Positions 1 to 11,199 are shown, counted from the first letter of the stretch. The stretch: 64,000 nucleotides of DNA from Galeruca laticollis (GCA_963921935.1 OY998176.1:170248445-170312444), one strand, 5' to 3'. A program made the numbers and translations. The notes: generated from the letters alone by a model not told the origin.

Positions 1-24
1 TCAAAGAAACATAAAACGTGAAAC

Positions 25-144
25 AAGAAATATGAAACATATTGCCATGAATGGGATATCGCACATCAGTGAAATGCGTTCCAAGTGCGATATCCCATTT
101 AAAATAATGTGTTGTTATTTTATGAAATATGTTTCATATTTCTT
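25..144. repeat. Imperfect foldback (nested inverted repeats)
   Basis: Two nested perfect inverted pairs are visible: 25-43 with 126-144 (19 bp, containing AGAAATATGAAACATA) and 50-64 with 85-99 (15 bp, containing GGGATATCGCAC). The loop is about 20 bases. It looks like the remains of a small foldback MITE; no target duplication was found. From here to 596 no gene or repeat could be recognised. Confidence 0.6.
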
Positions 145-596
145 TTAAGACATTTGATACTTAATGTTCCTTTTATGTGCAACCCGCCTAATAGTACCTA
201 GCAACAATGATGATAAATGAGAGATTGAATTCACAAACCAACCGAAATAATGCGAAAAATGCCAACTATCCAATAATCATAGCCTCATGGGAAAAAATTA
301 ACTGAGGCAAATTACGAATATACACTGAAATCACCATACCAATATTACCTACTATATGGATGTCGCAAACAGGAAAACAGAGATTATAGTAAAATCGGTA
401 GAGTGAAGTATCTAAGAAGATTAGAGGAGCAAATAAAAAAGGCAGATTTAGAAATTATGTGTCATATGCGAGAAGTTACAACCTAAATCCACTGTGGGAC
501 AGATTTAGTCAGGTATAGTTCCAGTTTTCACCCCTATAGACATCCCATTGCGAAAACAAAAGCAAAGAATTATATTATTTGCATGAACTACATATG

Positions 597-1035
597 TGGT
601 TACGAAATCACACATAAGTGTAGTATCTAAATCCGATTCTGTCGATATATAAAATTTAAACTTTTGGAGGGATCGCATCGATTTCTGGGAAGGACTGTTT
701 ATTTTTTGTGATTGTCTTTGTAGAGATTTCCAAGTGGAGCGATTGTTTGTTGGGAGCCGCATACTAGAAGTTTCCGGAACAAGCAGGTTCAAGAAGGTGG
801 TTTTAATATATAAGAGACTACCTAGCAGAGGCGATACAGTTTGATTTCATATACCAACGGAGCAGAACAAGATTACAAGAACAGCGAACTGTGAACAGGG
901 CGTTCAATATAAATTAGAATTAAGTGTGTACATAAATTATGTATAAGTGAATAGTGTATAAATAGATCAAGTACGTATAAATTTATTACACCCGTTATGT
1001 TAAAAACTATTCAAATAAATGAGAAAAACATTACG
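597..1035 (+). repeat. 5' LTR
   Basis: Aligns by eye with 4356-4727 over its first ~360 bases. It holds a TATA-like box near 810 and an AATAAA-like signal near 1013. The right end is inferred from the following TGGTGTCTGGTATGG, a plausible primer-binding site start, so the exact end is uncertain. Confidence 0.65.
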
Positions 1036-1079
1036 TTGGTGTCTGGTATGGAGTAATATAAATAATTAGTTACGTAAAA

Positions 1080-2540
1080 ATGACTAAGAGACTAACAGAC
1101 CTGAAAGTGACAGATCTGAAGGTAGAACTGGATAATCGTCAGTGGGAAACGTCGGGACAAAAGAGTGAATTAGAGGAAACTCAAAATGTCACTGGAATAT
1201 GACAGCTTGGATCCAGAGACATTTCTATTCAAAGACGAGACTTCCATCTTAATCTCATCAATTTCTGCTAATATGGACGAGAAAATGTGAACCATGAAAT
1301 ACGATTTTTTTGCTAACAAGGACGAGAAGATTTCTGCTGAAAGAATAATATTTCTATCGATATCTTATCATTAAAACATGACATTTCTTCTGACGTCAAG
1401 TATCAAATTTCGTCCCTGAAATTGGATATCGAGAATAGAATAACAACGATGGACGAGAAAATCTAGAATAAGATGACAAAGATGAACGAGAAAATCGAGA
1501 ATAAGATGACAACGATTGATGAAAAGATTGAGAATAAGATTACAACGGTAGACGAGAAAATCAAGGAAGATTTAAGAACTCAATACACGCCAGCGGAAGA
1601 AAAGAAAACCGAAAAAATTAAAACTTGCAAGCCAGAAACACACCATAAGGTAGAAGATATTGGCAGTTTTGTCCGAGTCAAGGCCTCAACGTTCGACGGC
1701 TTGGACCAATTACGTAAAACAGTTTGGAGCAGCCGTTAGAGTGAATAATTGGTCCGCTAAGAAGAAAGCGGAACATAACCATCGCGCTTTGGGGAGATAC
1801 CTTAGATGTACTTCTGACGATACCCCTGGAAGAAACGGATGATTTTGAGCAACTGAAGAAGAGGTTGGATATCCGATACGGTTACAAACATCTAGAATAT
1901 TTGAACCAATCACAGTTGAAGAACCGAAGGCAGAAACGTGACGAAACCCTTCAAGAGTATGAAGTGGATATTGCCCAGATAGACTAATTCATTTTTCTTA
2001 TATATCAGCACCAGAGAGCATGATGGAATATCTGGGCATCCAGGCCTTTATTGATGGCTTACGTGACCACGATATGCAGAGTTCGCTCCGTTTAGTCCAT
2101 CTCAAAGCATTGGTCGATGCATCAACTGCTGCTCTTGAATATGAAGCAGCCACTATTGTTCCGAGATAAGACAAAGTTAGGACCAGATCGTCAACTTGAT
2201 AAAAGGTATGGTGAACAAGAAACCGAAGAAGATCATATGCTGTAATGGTAGCGAGCTAGAGCATGTACGTAGTTCGCGTAAGCGCCCTATGACTCCTGCA
2301 AACCAGGAACCTGTTGAATAAGAAGTAACTACTAAGGCTTCGGGAACAAAAAATTTGGGACCAAGAAATAAGAAGGTGACGAAGACAGACTGAACCAGAT
2401 CGTCAACTTGATAAAGAGTATGGTAGAAAAGGAGCCAAAGATAATCAAATGCTAGAAATGTGGCGAGCTAGAGCATGTACGCAGTTCGTCTAAGAGTTTC
2501 AGGAACCCTGCAACTCACTCTTAGTGCCCTAGGACTTCTG
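1080..2540 (+). pseudogene. gag remnant with SAP-like N-terminus and duplicated zinc knuckle
   Basis: The ATG at 1080 opens a 40-residue frame beginning MTKRLTDLKVTDLKVEL. This resembles the SAP-like helical start seen in gag of some insect gypsy elements. Capsid-like sequence is readable in shifting frames around 1690-1980 (ARVNNWSAKKKAEHNHRAL, then TDDFEQLKKRLDIRYGY and a DETLQEYEVD segment). A CCHC-like knuckle ending CGELEHVRSS occurs twice, near 2235-2290 and near 2450-2500, because a segment of about 212 bp is tandemly duplicated. The first cysteine of the 5' copy is disturbed. Stops at 1200 and many later positions make it non-functional. Confidence 0.65.
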
Positions 2541-2894
2541 CACCTCAAGAACTCCAGTCACAGGGTAAACTAGGCATGGGCGAAAATCGAGCTGTTATGA
2601 GTCACCGAAATGCCGACTCTCTTCGTAGACGGTCATGCCTAGCAGACTATTCTCATTGCAACAAGGCAAAATCTAAGGAAGTTGTAGTTACAAGAATTAC
2701 GGTAGTCAAGGAAGAATGATCACCAACCAGGATCATGGAATATCGGGAGAATATTTATCAATTAAAGATGATCCGTCAATGAAAGGAAGAAAATCGGGGA
2801 CCTACCAGACAAGAAGTGTCAAGATTTTCATTGAACTCCTTTGTCCAGGAAGAAGGGCTGCTAACAAGGGTCCTTGAAATCGATGCTAGTTATC

Positions 2895-3640
2895 CCGAGA
2901 ACTAGAGTAGCTGAGGTACTGAGAAAGTTACACGACAGTCCACCGGGAGTGCATCTGTGAGTGAAGAAACCCTGAGTTCGTGAGAGGATTTATTGGACGA
3001 ACAGGTCTGAAAATGTGAAGGACTGGTGAAAGAAATGTACTACGTGTGCTACTAGTAATGGACCACATCGCAAGAGAAAGGCGCCTATAGAAGAATATAA
3101 TGTTGGAAGCCCTTTCGATAGCTTTAGATGTCGCTAGATCATTTCCGACGACAGAAAATGGTGGTAAATACATTATGGTTGTAATGGACTTTTTCATATA
3201 GTGGGTGGAAATCTAGGCGATCCAGAAGCAAGAAGCCACAACTGCCTCAGATGTATTGATAAAGAATGTATTGGCCGATATGGAGTGCCCTTGGAAGTCC
3301 ACAGCGATCAAGTAAGAAATTTCGTGAGCCAAGTATTCCAGGAAATTTGTGACAGGCAGAGATAGAAGAAGATCACGACAACAGCGTTGCATCGACAGTC
3401 AGATGGAATGGTCGAGAAAATGAACAGGACCATTGTGAAATACATATCCAAAGTAGTTTACAGCCACCAGACAGATTGCTACCAGTATCTTTCCCTATTT
3501 GCGTTGGCTTATTGATCTGTTATAAATGAGTTCACGGGTGAAACATCAGCGAAAATCCTATCAGGACGAGGAATAAGGCTTTCATGTGACCCGGAATTTG
3601 GCTGACGGCTTGGCAAAAATCTAGCAGGATAATATTACGT
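2895..3640 (+). pseudogene. Ty3/gypsy integrase remnant
   Basis: Segments in changing frames read LRKLHDSPPGVHLGVKKTL (the region just before the integrase zinc finger), then ALDVARSFPTTENGGKYIMV, which matches the start of a retroviral-type integrase core (usually D-x-x-GPFP...GN.YILV). ASDVLIKNVLADM and a QMEWSRK*TGPL stretch (the core region with the catalytic Glu neighbourhood) follow. The first catalytic Asp is visible in ALDVAR; the rest is too broken to assign. It lies directly upstream of the 3' LTR, as in gypsy elements. Confidence 0.65.
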
Positions 3641-4355
3641 GATCCAATTGTAAAGAAAGATGTACGAAGTGCACTAATTAGTTCGAATTAATCTTTGAGT
3701 TGCCAGCGACAGAATGAAAAAACGGTACGATACTCAGGCCACAGAAGGCAATTTCAAAGAAGGGAACAAAGTTTTGTGACACAACTGGACAAGGAGTAAA
3801 GGATCTTTGACGCCATCTATCGCATACGCAAGATCTCCAATGAAAAACCGAGAATAGTCCAACAATACCATCTGGCGCCTTCGGAGGAGATCGTGACAAA
3901 GAAGAGGGAGTGAGCCATATAGAACAAGAGTCTGACCTAGCCTTCGAAGCATTTATGGGCGCATACAGAGGTACCGGGAAAGCTAGATACGGAGTGTCTA
4001 CAGAACAAAGACAAGAATGTTTCACGCTCCCGAAATTGTAATATGTGGGAAGCACCACGAAGCCTTCGATATCGTGTACTGGAGTATAACGTGAAGAAAC
4101 TAGCAACGCCTAGGATAGAGAGCAACCAGTTCAATTGGCGAGTCATCAGGAATATGGACCAGGTAATCTTGTAAGATACCAATGTTCACATATAAATTCG
4201 CAGGTACACCCCCCGTTATCGGTACCCGATGAAGCCGGTGCCCTGTTATTTTTATACGATTGGAAAGTGTAGAAATGGGTCCATTTGTCGATTTGAACAT
4301 CCAGTGCTGGCTACACAGATGTATCAGGAGGAAATTCCTTTTAAGAAAGGGATAA

Positions 4356-4727
4356 TGTTACGAAATTGCACACTGGTGTAGTCCCTAAACTAAACTCTAT
4401 CTAATACTATATATAAAAGTTGAAATTTTGGCGGGGGTTCACTGATTCCTGGTAAGGACTATATATTTTTTGTGATTGTTTTAATAGAGATTTTCAAGAA
4501 GGTCGATTGTTTGTTGGGAGCCGCACACTAGAAGTTTCCGGAACCCGAACGTTCGAGAAGGTGGTTTTCATATATAAGAGACTACCTACGAGCAGCAAGG
4601 CAATCTACAGTGTGATTTCATAGCTAACGGATCAGAACAAGATAACACTAAAAGTTTACTTTGAACTGTGTGTTCAATATCATTTACAATTAAGTGTGTA
4701 CATAAGTTAACTATAAGTGAATATCAT
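4356..4727 (+). repeat. 3' LTR (3' end truncated or diverged)
   Basis: Starts TGTTACGAAAT and follows the 5' LTR through AAGTGTGTACATAAG. Similarity stops near 4727, about 75-80 bases before the end of the 5' copy. From 4728 to 5188 the sequence is AT-rich with nothing recognised. Confidence 0.7.
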
Positions 4728-5188
4728 ATGTTACAAATTTTTTGAGATTATTCTCGTTTTCACAGTGGTACATTTTATTTAAATATCAATTATGTTACAA
4801 AAACCAATTTCTGTCGGTTATTATAATATATTCCGCAGATTTAAGATGTAAATCGATTCTAGTAGTACCAAGTAATTCTAATGTCAATTTTACCCTGAAA
4901 TCCAAACGTTGGAAGAAGGGTTAAAAATTTGTTATTGCTCTAAAACCCAAATAATAGTTAATTAAAAATATCTCTGTTTTATTATTGAACTTTTATGCAA
5001 TTATTTTGATTTTCAAATTTTCAAAATCAGTTTTCCATTGAAAATTCTCATGATAATACAACGGATTAGACTACATGATTATTTTATATTTTGGTGGAAA
5101 AAATTTGCGGAGAGAAAAAATCAAATTATGTAGTTTTTAGAATATTAAATTTGCCAATAGTTTTCCAATTACATATATATAGATATAT

Positions 5189-5977
5189 ACAATGTGTCCA
5201 ATTAAGTCGGAACCATTCGGGAAACTTTTTTTTAGTTTTACTAAAAAAAGACAAGTCATTCTTCATAAGCCGGTCTAAAACGTAAAATTCAACTATCAGA
5301 TGATAACGTCTATCAGTCATATACGAGGTTCGTCAAAAAACATGATTTTCACCCAAGAGTAAAGTACTTCTATTTTTTACAAAATCGAAAATTGTTATTA
5401 AAAAAGTTGATCACGGTTCAAAACTATTGTCAGATATTCAATCTTAATTCTATTTTTTCATTATCTTCCGTTCAAATATTGAAAAATAACTATTTGAAGG
5501 ATTCATTATTTTGTTATGGATGTTATTTACTACTTATTAGTTAAATTGGTTATCTTTTCATTTGCAAAATAAAATATTCTGATATGTATGCATTAACTAT
5601 TCAATTGCGATGTACATTCTTGCATACCTTAACAATGAACCGAAAGGTTATCATGACTTTCAATAAAATAGCTGATTACAAGATTTACATATGCATGTAT
5701 TTTATTTATACCAAAAAATATTTTTCATGGCAGAAGGGCAATATTGGATATCTCACAATAGTTTTCAATCGTGATCAACTTTTTTCAATAACAATTTTTG
5801 ATTTTGTAAAAAATAAAATTACTTTACTCTCGGGTGAAATCATGTTTTTTGACGAACCACGTATATGACTGATAAAATTTGTCATCTGATCCATGCAAAA
5901 CTTTTTATGAATAATTACTTCTTTTAGTAAAACTAAAAATATAAAAGTTTCACATATGGTTCCGACTTAATTGGACA

Positions 5978-5983
<6 letters not shown>
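5189..5983. mobile_element. Foldback MITE with ~250-bp terminal inverted repeats
   Basis: Left end ACAATGTGTCCAATTAAGTC, right end the reverse complement of it. Inner matches continue: CATGATTTTCACCC at about 5342 against the mirrored form near 5836, and the TTGATCACGGTTCAAAACTA region against its mirror near 5765. The arms are therefore about 250 bp long around a ~240-bp centre. A flanking TA on both sides fits Tc1/mariner-type insertion. No open frame of interest. The right end runs straight into a (TA)n tract. Confidence 0.8.

Positions 5984-6051
<68 letters not shown>
5984..6051. repeat. (TA)n microsatellite, left boundary of satellite array 1
   Basis: About 68 bases of uninterrupted TA. 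It joins the MITE end on its left and 350-bp monomers on its right. Confidence 0.95.
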
Positions 6052-6053
<2 letters not shown>

Positions 6054-6105
6054 CAAAGATATTCATGGGTAATTCACGCAAAATAAAGGGCTACTGAGAT
6101 AGAGT

Positions 6106-6162
6106 GGTAACCGCGGACATGCATGTTTCTGGCTCATTTTGCCTCATCAGCACGGCATAACC
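6106..6162 (-). ncRNA. Hammerhead-like motif, array 1, reverse copy A
   Basis: On the minus strand it carries the same stems and core as the forward copies, with intact CUGAUGA. The equivalent motif at 6806-6862 (minus) is also intact. Confidence 0.66.
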
Positions 6163-6455
6163 AAATAAGGATGTGAAATTTGGGAGCAAAGATGTTAATC
6201 GAAACATTGGAAAACACAAAATAACGGATTTCAGCAGGGAAACCAAACGCTCATTTGTACCTTCAATTGGAAGATCCCGAGTTTTCAGGACATCAACCAA
6301 CATCGACACGGAGGCGCATATAGCCCCCCGCCATGAACCTTCCGACCCATAGTAAATAACAAAGAAGATGTAGGAATATCGCGTGATATGTTAACAACAA
6401 CAACAAAGATATTCATGGGTAATTCACGCAAAATAAAGGGCTACTGAAATAGAGT

Positions 6456-6512
6456 GGTACCCGCGGACATGCATGTTTCTGGCTCATTTTGCCTCATCAA
6501 CACGGCATAACC
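6456..6512 (-). ncRNA. Hammerhead-like motif, array 1, reverse copy B (core mutated)
   Basis: The core reads UUGAUGA instead of CUGAUGA, and the distal stem I partner has an A to C change (GGTACCC in plus-strand view). Loss of C3 should abolish cleavage in known hammerheads. Confidence 0.6.
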
Positions 6513-6805
6513 AAATAAGGATGTGAAATTTGGGAGCAAAGATGCTAATCGAAACATTGGAAAACACAAAATAACGGATTTCAGCAGGGAAACCAAACGC
6601 TCATTTGTGCCTTCAATTGGAAGATCCCGAGTTTTCAGGACATCAACCAACATCGACACGGAGGCGCATATAGCCCCCCGCCATGAACCTTCCGACCCAT
6701 AGTAAATAACAAAGAAGATGTAGGAATATCGCGTGATATGTTAACAACAATAACAAAGATATTTATGGGTAATTCACGCAAAATAAAGGGCTACTGGAAT
6801 AGAGT

Positions 6806-6862
6806 GGTAACCGCGGACATGCATGTTTCTGGCTCATTTTGCCTCATCAGCACGGCATAACC
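6806..6862 (-). ncRNA. Hammerhead-like motif, array 1, reverse copy C
   Basis: Intact core on the minus strand, 350 bases from copy B. Stem I and GUC are unchanged. Confidence 0.66.
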
Positions 6863-7154
6863 AAATAAGGATGTGAAATTTGGGAGCAAAGATGTTAATC
6901 GAAACATTGGAAAACACAAAATAACGGATTTCAGCAGGGAAACAAACGCTTATTTGTGCCTTCAATTGGAAGATCCCGAGTTTTCAGGACATCAACCAAC
7001 ATCGACACGGAGGCGCATATAGCCCCCCGCCATGAACCTTCCGACCCATAGTAAATAACAAAGAAGATGTAGGAATATCGCGTGATATGTTAACAACAAC
7101 AACAAAGATATTCATGGGTAATTCACGCAAAATAAAGGGCTACTGAAATAGAGT

Positions 7155-7211
7155 GGTAACCGCGGACATGCATGTTTCTGGCTCATTTTGCCTCATCGGC
7201 ACGGCATAACC
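7155..7211 (-). ncRNA. Hammerhead-like motif, array 1, reverse copy D (core mutated)
   Basis: The core reads CCGAUGA (U4 to C), the same change fixed in array 2. It is the innermost reverse copy, next to the palindrome switch. Confidence 0.6.
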
Positions 7212-7646
7212 AAATAAGGATGTGAAATTTGGGAGCAAAGATGTTAATAGAAACATTGGAAAACACAAAATAACGGATTTCAGCAGGGAAACCAAACGCT
7301 CATTTGTGCCTTCAATTGGAAGATCCCGAGTTTTCAGGACATCAACCAACATCGACACGGAGGCGCATATAGCCCTCCGCCATGAATTACCCATGAATAT
7401 CTTTGTTGTTGTTGTTAACATATCACGCGATATTCCTACATCTTCTTTGTTATTTACTATGGGTCGGGAGGTTCATGGCGGGGGGCTATATGCGCCTCCG
7501 TGTCGATGTTGGTTGATGTCCTGAAAACTCGGGATCTTCCAATTGAAGGCACAAATGAGCGTTTGGTTTCCCTGCTGAAATCCGTTATTTTGTGTTTTCC
7601 AATGTTTCGATTAACATCTTTGCTCCCAAATTTCACATCCTTATTT

Positions 7647-7703
7647 GGTTATGCCGTGCTGATGAGGCAAAATGAGCCAGAAACATGCATGTCCGCGGTT
7701 ACC
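7647..7703 (+). ncRNA. Hammerhead-ribozyme-like motif, type I, array 1 (best copy)
   Basis: The order of parts is stem I 5' strand (GGU...CCGUG), core CUGAUGA, stem II GGC/GCC with loop AAAAUGA, then GAAAC, a very short self-complementary stem III (ACAUGCAUGU), GUC at 7691-7693 (expected cleavage after C7693) and stem I 3' strand (CGCGG...ACC). Stem I gives five pairs next to the core, an internal loop, then GGU/ACC. One flaw is seen: an extra A sits between stem II and GAAA. A short stem III and tandem monomers are what type I hammerheads in animal satellites and retrozymes show (established for newts, cave crickets, schistosomes and metazoan retrozymes). Activity is inferred, not shown. Confidence 0.7.
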
Positions 7704-7996
7704 ACTCTATTTCAGTAGCCCTTTATTTTGCGTGAATTACCCATGAATATCTTTGTTGTTGTTGTTAACATATCACGCGATATTCCTACATCTTCTTTGT
7801 TATTTACTATGGGTCGGAAGGTTCATGGCGGGGGGCTATATGCGCCTCCGTGTCGATGTTGGTTGATGTCCTGAAAACTCGGGATCTTCCAATTGAAGGC
7901 ACAAATGAGCGTTTGGTTTCCCTGCTGAAATCCGTTATTTTGTGTTTTCCAATGTTTCGATTAACATCTTTGCTCCCAAATTTCACATCCTTATTT

Positions 7997-8053
7997 GGTT
8001 ATGCCGTGCTGATGAGGCAAAATGAGCCAGAAACATGCATGTCCGCGGTTACC
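7997..8053 (+). ncRNA. Hammerhead-like motif, array 1, forward copy 2
   Basis: Identical core to the copy 350 bases upstream: CUGAUGA, GAAAC and GUC all present, with the same stem I and the same extra A after stem II. Confidence 0.68.
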
Positions 8054-8346
8054 ACTCTATTCCAGTAGCCCTTTATTTTGCGTGAATTACCCATAAATAT
8101 CTTTGTTATTGTTGTTAACATATCACGCGATATTCCTACATCTTCTTTGTTATTTACTATGGGTCGGAAGGTTCATGGCGGGGGGCTATATGCGCCTCCG
8201 TGTCGATGTTGGTTGATGTCCTGAAAACTCGGGATCTTCCAATTGAAGGCACAAATGAGCGTTTGGTTTCCCTGCTGAAATCCGTTATTTTGTGTTTTCC
8301 AATGTTTCGATTAACATCTTTGCTCCCAAATTTCACATCCTTATGT

Positions 8347-8403
8347 GGTTATGCCGTGCTGATGAGGCAAAATGAGCCAGAAACATGCATGTCCGCGGTT
8401 ACC
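8347..8403 (+). ncRNA. Hammerhead-like motif, array 1, forward copy 3
   Basis: Core intact (CUGAUGA, GAAAC, GUC). A T to G change just outside, at 8345, lies upstream of stem I. Confidence 0.68.
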
Positions 8404-8494
8404 ACTCTATTTCAGTAGCCCTTTATTTTGCGTGAATTACCCATGAATATCTTTGTTGTTGTTGTTAACATATCACGTGATATTCCTACATCTT

Positions 8495-8498
<4 letters not shown>

Positions 8499-8549
<51 letters not shown>
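8499..8549. repeat. (AT)n microsatellite, right boundary of satellite array 1
   Basis: About 50 bases of AT that interrupt a monomer after CATCTTCTTT, mirroring the tract at 5984-6051. Confidence 0.95.
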
Positions 8550-8550
<1 letters not shown>

Positions 8551-8552
<2 letters not shown>

Positions 8553-8925
8553 TCACGGCGTGAAGTGGCACCCGCCCATGTTAAAATCGCGGTAGCTGTG
8601 GCGTCCGCGGCACTATGACACCCGATATACGGACGCCACAGTGCATTGAGCTCCAAAATATCGCAAACGGTTCAGTGAATGCTTGGGTATCTATTGCTGA
8701 TGAAATCAGCAGGACGTCACTTTGGTCGTTTTTTGTATAAACCTATACACCAAGGTTCACAGGTTCTCCGTACGCGGCGTTATAGTAGCACACTTATATA
8801 TTTATCATACATCTGACGCACAAAGTGGCATCCATCAGTACACATATCGAAGAACGGTATAGGTTGGCGTCAGTATATGTATTTTTCTTGCATAGTGGCA
8901 TCCTGGCAGTGTTGTCGATCTCACT
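8551..8925. other. Noncoding stretch with scattered GTGGCRYCC motifs
   Basis: GTGGCACCC (8571), GTGGCGTCC (about 8608), its inverse GGACGCCAC (about 8633), and GTGGCATCC (about 8841 and 8895) recur at uneven spacing. The inverse form recurs at 13090 and 14120-14240. Function unknown; it could be a remnant of one dispersed repeat family. From 8926 to 10100 nothing else was recognised apart from isolated TACAGGGTGT ends (9303, 9598). Confidence 0.4.
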
Positions 8926-10102
8926 TTTGGTTATAGAAAGCTTTTGACATTGAATGTGATGATTTATTTCTGTTTTAATTTTTTGATACCATTGTTGACA
9001 GTGCGGAGGATGCTAGTTATTGTAGAATATTCACCGTTATCAATAGAAAAGTTATATTTTCGTTCTACAATTCTCAAATCTGATTTTGATGCAAAATAAA
9101 ACACTAAAATTACTACTCAATTTTCAGGTTAATTTTCGAATGGGTATATTTTTCTACCTCACTATAGGAGAAGTCAAGTTTTTTTGTTTGAAAATTCCGA
9201 AAACCTAAATGCAATAAGATTACTAGGTGGATTGTTAGTAGTTGACCTAGCATAATGAATTTCACAAAAATTTCGGAGACGTTGAAACTCTCTCTGGCAT
9301 ATACAGGGTGTATCAATGATAACTGTATGGACGATAACTGAATCCTTATTTGATCTAAGGCAAAAAATGTTTTAAATAAAAGTTGTAGAGAGCAATAAAA
9401 GCTATATATACACACTAGAGTATTTCTCTAACACCATAGCGGTTTGGTGTTGGGAAAAAACTCTAGTCTGTTCATTACTACACCACCGGTTCCAAACAGT
9501 GCAGAACAAAAATGAAAGCTTTGTTCCAATATATAGGGAGTTTGATAAATGCAAAACTTAAACATATGCTAATGGTTCTACTTGTGTGATGTCTGTATAC
9601 AGGGTGTCCCAGACCAACATCCAATTAATCCTACAGAGTGAACTAGAGCTCAAAATTGGGCGATTGAAATCAACTTTCCTTTATCTGCTCCATTGAGCCG
9701 TGTGAGTTTGATGAAGGTTTTTTTTATACTCTTGAATAATTCGAATCCCGTGAGAACTTAGGCTCTGAATTTTGAAGAAAAAATTTGAAACAGAATTTCA
9801 AAAAGAAAAGTGTGAACACAAAATTTTGAAAAAAGTCTTGAATTCACTTGAATTGCTAGACTTAGGTGTAACGCTACTGAAGATCATATCAAAAGAATAA
9901 GGAATCTAAAGAGATAATGAAGTAGTGAGGAACCCATCATGACTCTGTAAAAGGTTTCACATCAGTATCATCATTAAAGCTCTTCTCTATTGTGTGTTTT
10001 AGATAGAATAGACATAAATAAATATTTAATGAAACTTATACAAATGTTCGTACAAAAAATAAACAGTATATATTCCAAATAAATATACGTTCTCTTTATA
10101 TA

Positions 10103-10675
10103 CGGGTGTTTCTTAAGTAATCTAAAATATTGTAGTGGTTGCTTCGTCACTCCATTTTAAGACGAAAAGATCTCATAAATATATGTGATAAGACTTGTCG
10201 TTAATGAGATACAGGGTGTTGAATTATTTCTTATTTCAACTTTGATGTTCTATAAATCGGTTTGAAATGCCGGTGGAAAAATGCCGTATTTTTTTATGAT
10301 TGTACTTACCTCCCTCTTTCGATTTAAATATTTCCAATCCATTAACGTAGCCACTACGATTTTCTTAGAGTGATTTTTAATAAAAAAATTTAGCCACCTT
10401 AAAAAAATTCGTAGCGGCTACGTTTATGAATTGAAAAGTACGAAATCAGTAAACATCTGAAGAGGGGAGTAAGTACAAAATAAAAAAAAGACGGCACTTT
10501 TCCACCGGCACAGAATGAGTTATAAAACATCAAAGTTGAAATAATACAACAATTCAGTAACCTGTATCTCATTAACGACAAGACTTATCACACATGTTTA
10601 TCAGAACTTTTCAACTTAAAATGGAGTGAAAAGGGCGTCCACTACTATATTTTATATAACTTAGTAAACACCCTG
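10103..10675. mobile_element. Palindromic MITE with TA target duplication
   Basis: The left end CGGGTGTTTCTTAAGTAA mirrors the right end TTAGTAAACACCCTG. Inner pairs include AAGACTTGTCGTTAATGAGA (about 10190) against its mirror near 10565, and CACTTTTCCACCGGCA (about 10496) against its mirror near 10270. Almost the whole 573 bp therefore folds back on itself. TA flanks both ends (10101-10102, 10676-10677). No coding capacity. Confidence 0.8.
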
Positions 10676-11199
10676 TATGGTTTGCCAACGAAATTACTAG
10701 CCAGCCCGATATTTTGTTATTAAATGAGCGGACGATTTGAAATTTGGGTGATTTGTATATGTTAAACATTTATCATATCCTTGTCTTATCTTTGACGAAA
10801 AAAATAAAATCATAAACAAACTTGTTAAAGACTAACTTTTATTCAAATGCGCTAGAAAGTAAAAAATAATTTATTTGGATGTGTAACGTGGATTATTCTG
10901 TATATTACAGCGGCATGATGTGTGTGAAAAAAAATTGTATACTGAGTATCGTTATAATTGGGCCACGCTTACGTTTTTCTTTTTAAATACGAATCTATAT
11001 TACTTTTCCGCCCAACCTATCTAATATGCGAGAAAAGTATTGGTTTACCCCAAAAAAGTTGGAATTTTCAAATTTCTTTCTTGAGATATGTTTACGTTTT
11101 CCATAAACAACAACACGAAAAAACGGTTTTTACAAAAAAAATCCTTTGTGTATGTCGTCGTCGTTGTCGTCGGCCACTTTTCGTTACATACCTTGTTAG

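Larger units (their letters stand above)
597..4727 (+). mobile_element. Decayed Ty3/gypsy-type LTR retrotransposon, internally deleted
   Basis: Two long terminal repeats in the same direction bracket gag and integrase remnants. The LTRs share TTACGAAAT at the start, GTTTGTTGGGAGCCGCA in the middle, TATAAGAGACTACCTA (likely TATA region) and AATTAAGTGTGTACATAA near the end. The order gag, zinc knuckle, integrase is that of Ty3/gypsy elements, but no protease, reverse transcriptase or RNase H sequence could be read between about 2640 and 2890, so most of pol appears deleted. Numerous stops and frameshifts show an old copy. A purine-rich tract (4342-4354) precedes the 3' LTR, as expected of a polypurine tract. 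Confidence 0.8.
6052..7387 (-). repeat. 350-bp satellite monomers, array 1, reverse-oriented half
   Basis: About 3.8 monomers with a 350-bp period; equivalent points are at 6106, 6456, 6806 and 7155. Monomers differ by a few substitutions and single-base indels. Read on the minus strand they are the same repeat as 7388-8498, so the whole block is a head-to-head inverted array. The switch point falls at 7387, where the minus-oriented unit stops after GCCATGAA and the plus-oriented unit begins. Confidence 0.95.
7388..8498 (+). repeat. 350-bp satellite monomers, array 1, forward-oriented half
   Basis: Three further copies with exact 350-bp spacing (7500, 7850, 8200). The last is cut by (AT)n at 8499, just after CCTACATCTTCTTT. 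The 72-codon open frame in each copy is the monomer read in one frame, not a gene. Confidence 0.95.

Noticed and set aside
505..792. Minus-strand 95-codon frame over the 5' LTR
   Set aside because: Lies antisense to an LTR that has a matching copy at 4356; no protein similarity.
6091..8418. 72-codon open frames repeated in array 1 as a gene family
   Set aside because: They are one frame of the 350-bp satellite monomer, occur identically on both strands because the array is inverted, and resemble no protein. The hammerhead core lies inside the frame.
8690..8720. Another hammerhead at TTGCTGATGAAATCAGC
   Set aside because: The CTGATGA here is part of a simple hairpin with ATCAGC, and no GAAAC or GUC follows at a workable distance.
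9303..9620. Further MITE between the two TACAGGGTGT words
   Set aside because: Both words point the same way and no mirrored end was found; they may be single ends of old elements.
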